Positions 1-11,914 of a DNA stretch of 64,000 bases are shown here, piece by piece. Below the pieces are notes generated by a model. That model had not been told where the DNA came from and did not search any database. It saw only the letters and a list, made by a program, of their open reading frames with translations. Made by a program: the position numbers and the translations under genes. The DNA is taken from assembly GCA_963576725.1 (NCBI GenBank), contig OY755252.1, positions 24,558,655-24,622,654 of the forward strand, in the 5' to 3' direction. The stretch's first letter is position 1, and every line of letters starts with the position of its first letter. The DNA comes from Azorinus chamasolen (taxonomy: Eukaryota; Mollusca; Bivalvia; Cardiida; Solecurtidae).

Positions 1-441
1 ACCTTGCGTTATGCTTATTGCAGTATACATACACAAACACTGGAAAACCACCTTGCGTTATGCTTATTGCAGTATACATACACAAAAACTGGAAAACCAC
101 CTTGCGTTATGCTTATTGCAGTATACATACACAAAAACTGGAAAACCACCTTGCGTTATGCTTATTGCAGTATACATACACAAACACTGGAAAACCACCT
201 TGCGTTATGCTTATTGCAGTATACATACACAAAAACTGGAAAACCACCTTGCGTTATGCTTATTGCAGTATACATACACAACAACTGGAAAACCACCTTG
301 CGTTATGCTTATTGCAGTATACATACACAAAAACTGGAAAACCACCTTGCGTTATGCTTATTGCAGTATACATACACAAAAACTGGAAAACCACCTTGCG
401 TTATGCTTATTGCAGTATACATACACAAAAACTGGAAAACC
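1..441. repeat. 49-bp tandem repeat, nine units
   Basis: Nine head-to-tail copies of a 49-bp unit starting 'accttgcgttatgcttattg'. The array runs off the left edge. Units differ mainly in a three-base stretch before 'ctggaaaacc' (cac, aac or caac). Because 49 is 1 modulo 3 and the unit has no stop in any forward frame, all three + frames stay open across the array. The resulting repetitive peptides are not evidence of a gene. Confidence 0.95.
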
Positions 442-446
442 ACCTT

Positions 447-1112
447 ATGAAAATTGTTTTCGGTTTGCGTTTTGTTTTGATAAGATGGGGGAAATGGTTT
501 CCACAGATAAGTTTAGCTAACGTTTTATTGTGCACTTTAATGTTTTGGAATAAAACTGACTGCAAATGCGTGTTATGATACATGTGTATATGAAAACGTT
601 ACATCAATCTACATACGTTAGAATTGAAGATCGATGAATTCAGTACCTTTTTAAATAGATAAAGTTTCAGAAATCAATCCTATGGTCAGCGACTGAATCA
701 ACGGGTGACCGAAGAACATGCTGAGTACAGTTTTATATTAAAGAATTTGGGATATACAAAGGATAGGTTCGTAAAATGAATTTGCTTCTTTATAAATGTC
801 CTTTTAAGGACGAAAAGAGAAAGTACGCAGAAGTACATTTTGTGCTAATTTCTCTCCCATTGATTGCAGATTAAAAATTTGAATTGCAAAACAAATGACT
901 GCAGGACATGCGCCTTTTAGCATTGCATTTATTAATAGAACGATACATTCTACGACTCCAGTGAAATTCCCTTTTTGACAAATATAACCTATAGCTATAT
1001 TTCGAATTGATTAATTCAAAGAAGAAATTACTACTTAAGGGCCATTATGAAAATAATTATTAATAATTACATAGGGTACATAAAATAAATTTGCTAAATG
1101 AAGATTTATACT
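447..1112. other. AT-rich gap, no gene seen
   Basis: AT-rich single-copy-looking sequence between the 49-bp array and the first foldback element. I see no exon-like ORF, RNA gene or repeat here. Confidence 0.5.
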
Positions 1113-2510
1113 CAGGGAGCCAGTAGTGCCCACCGTGCACCCCCCCCCCCCCCCTAGACTTTTTTTCATGGGTACCAAAATGTTCAGAAAAGTGTCCTGA
1201 ATCAGAATCGCGAATGTACTCAAACTTAAATTCTTTTAGGCTATGTGTATTTTAACCGTTTCCATGGCAACCCCCCAGTTTTCGTAATGATGACCCATAC
1301 CTACAAATTCGCCCATATCACAGCCAGTTTTTGTCCTAAAACTATAACACTGGTACCAAATGGAAGATAAGACATTGTGCTTTTATTTCTAACTTGTTTT
1401 TTTAAATTACCTTATTTGCATACTCATGAATATTAATGAGAACATTAAAATTAGTAAAAAAAGTATAGAAATAACGTAAACCTTTCATTTTTTTATCCTA
1501 CAAATACCAGAAAATAACTTCAAATGCGGTTTAACATGATGACGAAACCCCCAGAAAACAAAATATCCAATTTGAGGACCATAGCCTTAATTTTAAGCAC
1601 CATTTTTACCGTTTCCATGGCAACACCCTTTTTTCGTAATGATGGTCCATACCTGCAAAATTGTCCATATCACGGCCAGTTTTTGTCCAAAACCCATAAA
1701 ACTGATACCAAATTGGAGATAGGACATTGTGCTTTTATTACCAGTTTGTTTTTTTAAATTACCTTATTTGCATACTCATGAATATTAATGAGAACATTAA
1801 AAATAGTAAAAACAATATAGAAATAACGTAAATAATGTAAACTATTCATTTTTTATCCTACAAATATCAGGAAACAATTTCAAATGCAGTTTAACCTGAT
1901 GACAAAATCCTCAGAAAACAAAATATCAAATTTGAGGACCAAAATTTTAACTCTAAGTAACTTTTTAACTGTTTCCATAGTAACCATTCATTTCACTCTG
2001 TTCACACAGTTTTGTTAGTCGACACCTACCTGCAAATATCTTCCATATCACAGGAAGTATTTGTGCTAACTGCATAAAACTGGTACCAAATTAAAGCTAA
2101 GACATTGTGCTTTGGTTTAAAAGTATAATTAGGAATTACCTTATTTGCATACACATGAATATTAATGAGAATAATTAAAAAATAGCAAAAAAATACAGAA
2201 ATAACGTAAACCTCATTGTTCATATTACAGAGCGTTTACATACCTGCAACATACAAAGATATTGCGGCCTACTTTGGCGATAATTATAAATGATATAAAC
2301 ATATACCCGGTAGTTGATGTATGAATCTTAATGTTTGGTTCACTTTATGCAAATTACCTTATTTGCATCCTCATGAATATTAATTAGTGATAAGAAAACA
2401 AAGAGAAACAATATTGAAAATAACATGTTTCGCACAACATTACACCATGCTCCAAGTATAGCTTGCAATAATAAATGTACCTTTTGATGATGAATAAATA
2501 AATGTCATGT
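1113..2510. repeat. Left inverted arm of foldback copy 1, built of modules
   Basis: The arm consists of diverged modules. Each contains an octamer ATTTGCAT just before 'ctcatgaatattaatgag', then 'tatcctacaaatatcag', a 'gtttccatggcaac' block and 'aaaactggtaccaaat'. Octamer blocks lie near 1413, 1765, 2143 and 2361. The same modules run in reverse in the right arm near 4131, 4855, 5231 and 5583. The octamer block is more conserved than the rest of the module. Confidence 0.75.
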
Positions 2511-2849
2511 CTAAAACTGTTACCAAAATGACCATGTACTGCTTCCATGGTAACTGTTGAAAGCCAAGTACTTATGATACCCCAAACAATCTTCTGTTAT
2601 TGTTTTTAAAGTGTCAGTGATTTTAAAGCCCATAAAGCTTGTGTTGAATTCAGGGTTTCAAGACTGTTTCGACTTTTGATCTGTCGAGAACTGGTAATCC
2701 TGTGATGTGTTTTAAGACCCTTTGATTTGTCTGTCTCACCTATATCAATCTGCATATTGGGTCTTTGTGAACCACTAATAATTGCTACAATTCCTTGATT
2801 CCTTACGATTAGAAGCTGCAAGGCAGAAATATTTTTTCACATCTATGAC

Positions 2850-3620
2850 GGTGAGCCTAACCAGTTCTCGCCAGATTATGGTATATCAACAGTGAGAAAC
2901 AGACTTGATGCCCTGAATTCAACACAGGAAGAAACGGAAACAAGGATCGTTATTTACACCAAGCATGCAAAAGAACAAGGCTACAAAACTGTTCATCTTC
3001 GAACTCCAGACAGTGATATATTCTTCATTCTTCTGTATTACCTTAACTGGTTTGAAGGTGTTACTGTCTTGTTTGATACTGGCTCAGGCAATCATCAAAA
3101 AATAATAAACATGTGAGAAGTTGCCCAAGCATACACGGAAGATTACTGATCAGCACTTCTGGGTCTCCATTTGTACTGTGGCTGTGATTCTACAAGTGCA
3201 TTCAATGGCTGAGAACATTTGACACCCACTAAGACCATTGAAAAGAAACCAATGTTTATAAAACCATTAGCAGGTTTGGGCAACTCTTGGGATGTGTCTG
3301 GAGATCTTGTGCAAGACTTGGATGAATTTACGTGTGCAATGTATGGCAACCTAAGATTTCACACTGTGAATGAATTGATATTGTTTAAGATTAAGGAGAA
3401 GTGTGAAGATAAGCCAACAGATGCACTTCGCAATGCTGATATGGGAACATTACCCCCTTGTAGGGCCTGCTTAATACAGCACATCTGAAGAGTTATTTAC
3501 CAGTTGATACTTTGGAAGAGATCTCTTTCCCGACCCAGACATTCCCCTTGTTTTAGAGAAGAATGGTTGTCAACATGTAACTCTGACAGTCAATCAACAG
3601 ATATGATTACATTATGGCCT
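2850..3620 (+). pseudogene. Decayed ORF of the foldback element (TGCD-type invertebrate mobile ORF)
   Basis: Conceptual fragments show 'TETRIVIYTKHA', 'TPDSDIFFILLYY', 'VTVLFDTGSGN', then 'GLHLYCGCDSTSAF', 'FTCAMYG', 'VNEL' and 'LPPCRACLIQH'. The order matches a protein common in mollusc and cnidarian mobile DNA, which has ADTR, DTD and FTGCDT-SAF-GKGK motifs and an LPPC..CL..H segment. I know that family only as an uncharacterised, possibly PIN-like nuclease. Stops after the 'SAFNG' region and shifts near 3210 and 3500 break it. It lies in the unique centre of the element, as expected for a captured or autonomous gene. Confidence 0.6.
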
Positions 3621-3974
3621 GTAATAAGGGTATGCTCCACAGACATTCAACAGCAATGTTATCATCTTGACCTAGCTCTTATCAGAGTATTACCTGAGAA
3701 GATCCAATACAAACTGTTCCATTTTAGCCTCTAATTAAGGTATGCTCTGAGAGTCCGACCTTCAATTTATAAATTAGCTGATAAATACCCATGATGTCAT
3801 TATTTCTAACATGAATATTCAGCTGGTAAAGGGTTAAGTGGGATATCATTCATCTATTTTTGTTGAGTCGGCATACTCAAAGAAGCTTTCTGTAAAGGTG
3901 TTTTAAAGCAGAGAGTGGGGTTAACCCTTTACTAGATGTATACATGCCCTTTAACATCTTTTAGACAGTTTTAG

Positions 3975-5886
3975 AATTGAAATTCATTTATTTATCACCA
4001 AATGGTACATTTATCATTGCAAGCTATATTTGGAGAATGGTGTAATGTTGTGCTCGGCATACTGCGAAACATGTTATTTTCAATATTGTTTCTCTTTGTT
4101 TTCTTATCACTAATTAATATTCATGAGGATGCAAATAAGGTAATTTGCATAAAGTGAACCAAACATTAAGATTCATACATCAACTACCGGGTATATGTTT
4201 ATATCATTTATAAGTATCGCCCAAGAAGGCAGCAATATCTTTGTATGTTGCAGGTATGTAAACACACTGTAATATGAACAATGAGGTTAGAATGGTTGCC
4301 TAGGAAACAGATATATCACCATCAGTGCTATATAATGTGTCCCAAATTTATTTATCTAATAATCTTGGTGATATTCAGTGATCATAGTAAACTTTAGCTG
4401 ACCATTTTCCATATTTGTTTGCTTTATAAGAGAAAGACTGGTGTCTGTCGAAAATTTCAACATCTATTACTGTTCTCATAAATATTCATACATATGCAAA
4501 TTAGTTTATATCAGAAAAGTAATATTTACTATTAAAGCAATGCCTCATATCTATGTTTGTAACAATTGATTTCATGATTCATCAAAAATAACCGAGATCT
4601 AGCGGAGTATTACAGTTGGATGTCAAATTTCCAAAATTTGTGAAAGGATCGGTTACCATGGAAACCGTTACAATCTTACTTACAGTTCATTGTTTGGGTA
4701 TCAATTAAGATGATTAGCTTTCTGAGTATTTTGTCATCATTTTAAACTACATTTGAAGTTGTTTTCTGATATTGGTAGGATAAAAATTGAGAGGTTTACG
4801 TTATTTCTGTATTTTTTGCTATTTTTTAATTATTCTCATTAATATTCATGTGTATGCAAATAAGGTAATTCCTAATTATAGCTTTTAAACCAAAGCACAC
4901 TGTCTTAGCTGTAATTTGGTACCAGTTTTATGCAGTTAGCACAAATACTTCCTGTGATATGGAAGATTTTTGCAGGTAGGTGTCGACTAACAAAACCGTG
5001 TGAACAGAGTGAAATGAATGGTTACTATGGAAACAGTTAAAAAGTTACTTAGAGTTAAAATTTTGGTCCTCAAATTTGATATTTTGTTTTCTGAGGATTT
5101 TGTCATCAGGTTAAACTGCATTTGAAATTGTTTTCTGATATTTGTAGGATAAAAAGTGAATAGTTTACATTATTTACGTTATTTCTATATTGTTTTTACT
5201 ATTTTTAATGTTCTCATTAATATTCATGAGTATGCAAATAAGGTAATTTAAAAAAAATACTGGAAATAAAAGCACAATGTCCTATCTCCAATTTGGTACC
5301 AGTTTTATAGGTTTTGGACAAAAACTGGCTGTGATATGGACGATTTTGCAGGTACGGACCATCATTACGAAAACTAGGGTGTTGCCATGGAAATGGTGAA
5401 AATGGTGCTTAAAATTAATGCTATGGTCCTCAAATTGGATATTTTGTTTCCTGGGGGTTTCATCATCATGTTAAACCGCATTTGAAGTTATTTTCTGATA
5501 TTTGTAGGATAAAAAAATGAAAGGTTTACGTTATTTCTATACTTTTTTTACTAATTTTAATGTTCTCATTAATATTCATATGTATGCAAATAAGGTAATT
5601 TAAAAAAACAGTTAGAAATAAAAGCTTAATGTCTTATCTTCCATTTGGTACCAGTTTTATAGTTTTAGGACAAAAACTGGCTGTGATATGGGCGAATTTG
5701 TAGGTATGGGTCATCATTACGAAAACTGGGGGGTTGCCATGGAAACGGTTAAAATACACATAGCCTAAAAGAATTTAAGTTTGAGTACATTCGCGATTCT
5801 GATTCAGGACACTTTTCTGAACATTTTGGTACCCATGAAAAAAAGTCTAGGGGGGGGGGTGCACGGTAGGCACTACTGGCTCCCTG
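3975..5886. repeat. Right inverted arm of foldback copy 1
   Basis: Reverse complement of 1113-2510 plus an extra block at about 4290-4790 that the left arm has lost. It ends in GGCTCCCTG followed by ACT. The extra block contains a further octamer-like 'catatgcaaatta' near 4490. Confidence 0.8.
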
Positions 5887-6077
5887 ACTATTAGTGGCCT
5901 TGTACACACAGAAGGTTAAACATTTGTACATCAGTCGCAGAATGTAATTTTAAATGTTGTACTTTATCCATATGCCACTTCATCGAATATACTAGTAGAG
6001 AGGGAACCGTACGGTGTTCATTGATACATAGCTATCCATGTATAAAAGGGACACAATCTATCGTTGAACCATGTGGT

Positions 6078-6088
6078 ACATATGATAT

Positions 6089-6135
<47 letters not shown>
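6078..6135. repeat. (GAT)n microsatellite
   Basis: About 18 consecutive GAT units lie between the two foldback elements. The poly-Ser reading frame on the opposite strand comes from this repeat alone. Confidence 0.95.
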
Positions 6136-6136
<1 letters not shown>

Positions 6137-6233
6137 GGTGATGATGATATTATGTGTGTAACATCCTCTGCAAAAGGAAAAGAACAATATCGACTGGATG
6201 TACTTAGAGATGTTTAAAGGCTGCCACATTACT

Positions 6234-9200
6234 CAGGGAGCCAGTAGTGCCCACCGTGCACCCCCCCCCCATGACTTTTTTTCATGGGTACCAAAATGTT
6301 CAGAAAAGTGTCCTGAATCAGAATCGCGAATGTACTCAAACTTAAATTCTTTTAGGCTATGTGTATTTTAACCGTTTCCATGGCAACCCCCCAATTTTCG
6401 TAATGATGACCCATACCTACAAATTCGCTCATATCACAGCCAGTTTTTGTTCTAAAACTATAAAACTGGTACCAAATGGAAGATAAGACATTGTGCTTTT
6501 ATTTCTAACTTGTTGTTTTAAATTACCTTATTTGCATACTCATGAATATTAATGAGAACATTAAAATTAGTAAAAAAAGTATAGAAATAACGTAAACCTT
6601 TCATTTTTTTATCCTACAAATATCAGAAAATAAATTCAAATGCAGTTTAACATAATGACGAACCCCCCAGGAAACAAAAATATCCAATTTGAGGACCATA
6701 GCATTAATTTTAAGCACCATTTTCACCATTTCCATGGCAACACCCTAGTTTTCGTAATGATGGTCCATACCTGCAAAATCGTCCATATCACAGCCAGTTT
6801 TTGTACAAAACCTATAAAACTGGTACCAACTTGGAGAAAGGACATTGTGCTTTTATTCCCAGTTTTTTGTTTTAAATTACCTTATTTGCATACTCATGAA
6901 TATTAATGAGAACATTAAAAATGGTAAAAACAATATAGAAATAACGTAAATAATGTAAACTATTCACTTTTTATCCTACAAATATCAGAAAACAATTTCA
7001 AATGCAGTTTAACCTGATGACAAAATCCTGAGAAAACAAAATATCAAATTTGAGGACCAAAAATTTAACTCTAAGTAACTTTTTAACTGTTTCCATAGTA
7101 ACCATTCATTTCACTCTGTTCACACAGTTTTGTTAGTCGACACTTACCTGCAAAAATCTTCCATATCACAGGAAGTATTTGTGCTAACTGCATAAAACTG
7201 GTACCAAATTAAAGCTAAGACAGTGTGCTTTGGTTTAAAAGCTATAATTAGGAATTACCTTATTTGCATACACATGAATATTAATGAGAATAATTAAAAA
7301 ATAGCAAAAAATACAGAAATAACGTAAACCTCTCAATTTTATCCTACCAATATCAGAAAACAACTTCAAATGTAGTTTAAAATGATCAGAAATACTCAAA
7401 ATACTCAGAAAGCTAATCATCTTAATTGATACCCAAACAATGAACTGTAAGTAAGATTGTAACGGTTTCCATGGTAGCGATCCATGGTAGCTTGCAATAA
7501 TAAATGTACCTTTTGATGATGAATAAATAAATTTTATGTCTAAAACTGTTACCAAAATGACCATGTACTGCTTCCTTGGTAACTGTTGAAAGCCAAGTAC
7601 TTATGATACCCCAAACAATCTTCTGTTATTGTTTTTAAAGTGTCAGTGATTTTAAAGCCCATAAAGCCTGTGTTGAATTCAGGGTTTCAAGACTGTTTCG
7701 ACTTTTGATATACCATCATCTGTCGAGAACTGGTATTCCTGTGATGTGTTTTAAGACCCTTTGATTTGTCTGTCTCACCTATATCAATCTGCATATTGGG
7801 TCTTTGTGAACCACTAATAATTGCTACAATTCCTTGATTCCTTACGATTAGAAGCTGCAAGGCAGAAATATTTTTTCACATCTATGTCGGTGAGCCTGAC
7901 CAGTTCTCGCCAGATTATGGTATATCGACAGTGAGAAACAGTCTTGATGCCCTGAATTCAACACAGGAAGAAACTGAAGCAAGGATCATTATTTACACCA
8001 AGCATGCAAATGAACAAGGCTACAAAACTGTTCATCTTTGAACTCCAGACAGTGATATATTCTTCATTCTTCTGTATTACCTTAACTGGTTTGAAGGTGT
8101 TACTCTCTTGTTTGATACTGGCTCAGGCAATCATAAAAATAATAATAAATATGTGAGAAGTTGCCCAAGCATACACGGAAGATTACCGATCAGCACTTTT
8201 GGGTCTCCATTTGTACTGTGGCTGTGCTTCTACAAGTGCATTCAATGGCTGAGAACATTTGACACCCACTAAAACCATTGAAAAGAAACCAATGTTTATA
8301 AAACCATTAGCAGGTTTGGGCAACTCTTGGGATGTGTCTGGAGATCTTGTGCAAGACTTGGATGAATTTACGTGTGCAATGTATGGCAACCTAAGATTTC
8401 ACACTGTGAATGAATTGCTATTGTTTAAGATTCAGGAGAAGTGTGAAGATAAGCCAACAGATGCACTTCGCAATGTTGATATGGGAACATTACCCCCTTG
8501 TAGGGCCTGCTTAATACAGCACATCTGAAGAGTTATATACTAGTTGATACTTTGGAAGAGATCTCTTTCCTGACCCAGACATTCCCCTTGTTTTAGAGCA
8601 GAATGGTTGTCAACAAGTAACTCTGACAGTCAATCAACAGATATGATTACATTATGGCCTGTAATAAGGGTATGCTCCACAGACATTCAACAGCAATGTT
8701 ATCATCATGACCTAGCTCTTATCAGAGTATTACCTGAGAAGATCCAATATAAACTGTTTCATTTTAGCCTCTAATTAAGGTATGCTCTGAGAGTCAGACC
8801 TTCAATTTATAAATTAGCTGATAAATACCCATGTTGTCATTATTTCTAACATGAATATTCAGCTGGTAAAGGGTTAAGTGAGATATCATTCATATATTTT
8901 TGTTGAGTCGGCATACTCAAAGAATCTTTCTGTAAAGGTGTTTTAAAGCAGAGAGTGGGATTAACCCTTTACTAGATGTATGTGCCCTTTAACCTCTTTT
9001 AGACAGTTTTAGACTTGAAATTCATTTATTTATCACCAAAAGGTACATTTATCATTGCAAGCTATATTTGGAGAATGGTGTAATGTTGTACTCGGCATAC
9101 TGCGAAACATGTTATTTTCAATATTGTTTCTCTTTGTTTTCTTATCACTAATTAATATTCATGAGGATGCAAATAAGGTAATTTGCATAGAGTGAACCTA

Positions 9201-10921
9201 ACATTAAGATTCATACATCAACTACCGGGTATATGTTTATATCATTTATAATTATCGCCCAAGAAGGCAGCAATATCTTTGTATGTTGCAGGTATGTAAA
9301 CACTCTGTAATATGAACAATGAGGTTAGAATGGTTGCCTAGGAAAAATATATATTACCATCAGTGTTATATAATTGGTCCCAAATTTATTTATCTAATAA
9401 TCTTGGTGATATTCAGTGATCATAGTAAACTTTAGCTAACCATTTTCCATATTTGTTTGCTTTATAAGAGAAAGACTGGTGTCTGTCGAAAATTTCAACA
9501 TCTATTACTGTTCTCATAAATATTCATACATATGCAAATTAGTTTATATCAGAAAAGTAATATTTACTATTAAAGCAATGCCTCATATCTATGTTTGTAA
9601 CAAGTGATTTCATGATTCATCAAAAATAACCGAGATCTAGCGGAGTATTACAGTTGGATGTCAAATTTCCAAAATTTGTGAAAGGATCGGTTACCATGGA
9701 AACCGTTATAATCTTACTTACAGTTCATTGTTTGGGTATCAATTAAGATGTTTAGCTTTCTGAGTATTTTGTCATCATTTTAAACTACATTTGAAGTTGT
9801 TTTCTGATATTGGTAGGATAAAAATTGAGAGGTTTACGTTATTTCTGTATTTTTTTGCTATTTTTTAATTATTCTCATTAATATTCATGTGTATGCAAAT
9901 AAGGTAATTCCTAATTATAGCTTTTAAACCAAAGCACACTGTCTTAGCTTTAAATTGGTACCAGTTTTATGCAGTTAGCACAAATACTTCCTGTGATATG
10001 GAAGATTTTTGCAGGTAGGTGTCGACTAACAAAACTGTGTGAACAGAGTGAAATGAATGGTTACTATGGAAACAGTTAAAAAATTACTTAGAGTTAAATT
10101 TTAGGTCCTCAAATTTGATATTTTGTTTTCTCAGGATGTTGTCATCAGGTTAAACTGCATTTGAAAATGTTTTCTGATATTTGTAGGATAAAAAGTGAAT
10201 AGTTTACATTATTTACGTTATTTCTATATTGTTTTTACTATTTTTAATGTCCTCATTAATATTCATGAGTATGCAAATAAGGTAATTTAAAAAAACAAAC
10301 TGGGAATAAAAGCACAATGTCCTATCTCCAATTTGGTACTAGTTTTATGGGTTTTGGACAAAAACTGGCTGTGATATGGACGATTTTGCAGGTACGGACC
10401 ATCATTACGAAAACTAGGGTGTTGCCATGGAAACGGTGAAAATGGTGCTTAAAATTAATGCTATGGTCCTGAAATTGGATATTTTGTTTCCTGAGGGTTT
10501 CGTCATCATGTTAAACTGCATTTGAAGTTATTTTCTGATATTTGTAGGATAAAAAAATGAAAGGTTTACGTTATTTCTATACTTTTTTTTACTAATTTTA
10601 ATGTTCTCATTAATATTCATGAGTATGCAAATGAGTTAATTTAAAACAACAAGTTAGAAATAAAAGCACAATGTCTTATCTTCCATTTGGTACCAGTGTT
10701 ATAGTTTTAGGACAAAAACTGGCTATAATATGGGCGAATTTGTAGGTATGGGTCATCATTACGAAAACTGGGGGGTTGCCATGGAAACGGTTAAAATACA
10801 CATAACCTAAAAGAATTTAAGTTTGAGTACATTCGCGATTCTGATTCAGGACACTTTCTGAACATTTTGGTACCCATGAAAAAAGTCTAGGGGGTGCACG
10901 GTAGGCACTACTGGCTCCCTG
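6234..10921. mobile_element. Long foldback DNA element, copy 2
   Basis: Second copy of the same element, in the same orientation as copy 1 and only about 350 bp away. Ends are CAGGGAGCCAG and its complement, with GTGCACCCCC next to each. The flanks are ACT on the left and AGT on the right, so no clean target duplication is seen. Its left arm has lost a different internal part than copy 1: the block near 7490 joins directly to 'agcttgcaataataaatg'. The right arm (about 9000-10921) is more complete. Confidence 0.8.
7880..8660 (+). pseudogene. Decayed ORF of foldback copy 2
   Basis: Nearly identical to the ORF in copy 1, with the same LPPCRACLIQH segment at 8492-8525 and the same breaks. An extra TGA interrupts 'KTVHL' near 8039. 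Shared lesions mean the ORF was already dead before the two copies separated, so both were mobilised in trans or arose by local duplication. Confidence 0.55.
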
Positions 10922-11493
10922 AGTACATGGAACACACAATACTACGTATTGTGTCAGTAAACGTAAGAAAAAAGTGAGCCTGCTATATGATCAAAGATAT
11001 CAACTCATTATCATCTGCATCCAATCCGTTTTAACAGGCTATTAGACTTTTATATGTAATGAGGTAAATGTCTGGAAGTATATAGTTATTGCTGTTTAGA
11101 TATTTACAGTTCAGCAAAGTCGTTAATTTGGTGCACATCATACACTAGCAAAATGCGCAAGAAATACACCTTACAGCTAGATGGAGTGTAATATATTCTT
11201 AAAGATGGCGACTCTTCGAAAGCAAAAGCAGCAATGTCAAAAAATAAAATTGCAGACTCGGTTTTATTGAGTCTGTTCATTAGTATCTCATAGATGTGTT
11301 TTACTATTGGATAAGAACGGCGGAAGACGTAATCCTTATCCTACCTCTATCAGTCAATAGAGTATTTATAGCGCCCACCACATGTGCACATGTGTTGACA
11401 CTGGTTTGTCACTTGAAGGTTCTGTACGCAAACGGACGTGCTTTCTATATATCGTTTCTTGAACAGAATTTCGGGTAAAAACAACCGCATATA
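10922..11493 (+). promoter_or_regulatory. Upstream region of the methyltransferase gene
   Basis: Only about 570 bp separate the end of foldback copy 2 from the start codon of exon 1. A TATA-like 'tatttata' lies at 11363-11370. Positions 11195-11290 belong to a dispersed repeat (see the copies at 15640 and 27400). Placing the promoter here is inference from position alone. Confidence 0.3.
11195..11290. repeat. Dispersed repeat with GAGTCTG hairpin
   Basis: Shares 'cgaaagcaaaag' and the short hairpin CAGACTC...GAGTCTG with copies near 15650-15790 and 27420-27530. The hairpin loop is T-rich. This is probably a short non-autonomous element. Confidence 0.6.
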
Positions 11494-11706
11494 ATGAGAA
11501 GAGGGACTATTATGACATCTTGCTGCCTAGTAGCAGCCATCATATTTGTAATCAAAGTATATACATCTCCATTTAAAGACGGGACGATACGGTTTCTATC
11601 GGATCAGGAACAAATCGCAATTAGGCAAACTCTTATAAAACAAAGGAATGAACTCGCTCAGCAGCTTAATCTTAAGCAACAAAGAGTGGGACAATTAGTC
11701 TGTGAG
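11494..11706 (+). CDS. Membrane-anchored SAM methyltransferase-like protein, exon 1 of 3
   Basis: Encodes residues 1-71. The ATG is the first after an in-frame TAA at 11476. Residues 7-21 (SCCLVAAIIFVIKV core) form one hydrophobic segment after a basic MRR start, which suggests a type II signal anchor. Residues 36-68 (for example LSDQEQIAIRQTLIKQRNEL) look like a coiled coil. The exon ends LVCE followed by the donor gtaacc at 11707, in phase 0. It joins the exon at 50942, which begins in phase 0. Assigning it to the methyltransferase gene rests on phase, strand and the usual architecture of these mollusc proteins. An RNA read would settle it. Confidence 0.7.
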
Positions 11707-11754
11707 GTAACCATTTATTCATATTTCTGTTCATCAGTCCGTATGTGTGGTTCT

Positions 11755-11880
11755 TATTATCTCTATATGTCTCTCTCTGTCTCTCCCTGTCTCTGTTGCT
11801 TTGTCTCTGTCTTTATCTGATTGTCTGTCTATATCTCTCTATCTATGTATCTGCATCTCTTTCTTGCTGTCTTCCTGATT
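11755..11880. repeat. Pyrimidine-rich (TCTC/TGTC) low-complexity tract
   Basis: Degenerate 'tctctctgtctctccctgtctctg' type sequence directly upstream of the truncated 5' end of Naiad copy A1. Naiads are reported to favour microsatellites as targets, and this junction fits that. Confidence 0.7.
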
Positions 11881-11914
11881 CCCCTATGTTTTATGTTATA
11901 TCCATCTATTCATT

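Larger units (their letters stand above)
1113..5886. mobile_element. Long foldback DNA element, copy 1
   Basis: The two ends are inverted copies starting CAGGGAGCCAGTAGTGCC, followed by a conserved GTGCACCCCC tract. They are flanked by ACT on both sides, which may be a 3-bp target duplication. The inverted arms are very long: about 1113-2510 on the left and 3975-5886 on the right. The left arm lacks roughly 480 bp that the right arm keeps. The unique centre (about 2510-3975) carries a decayed ORF. CAGGG ends recall hAT-type elements, but no 8-bp duplication or transposase is visible, so the superfamily is unassigned. Confidence 0.8.

Noticed and set aside
1..446. CRISPR-like regular repeats (49-bp here, 50-bp at 43385)
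   Set aside because: Units are directly contiguous without unique spacers, and the genome is animal.
4..578. Three overlapping long ORFs at the left edge
   Set aside because: They are the three frames of a 49-bp tandem repeat with no stops; no protein family or codon constraint is visible.
6032..6229. Poly-serine ORF on the minus strand
   Set aside because: Product of the (GAT)n microsatellite.
1113..10921. Foldback elements as LTR retrotransposons
   Set aside because: Ends are inverted and not direct, and no gag, pol or primer site is present.
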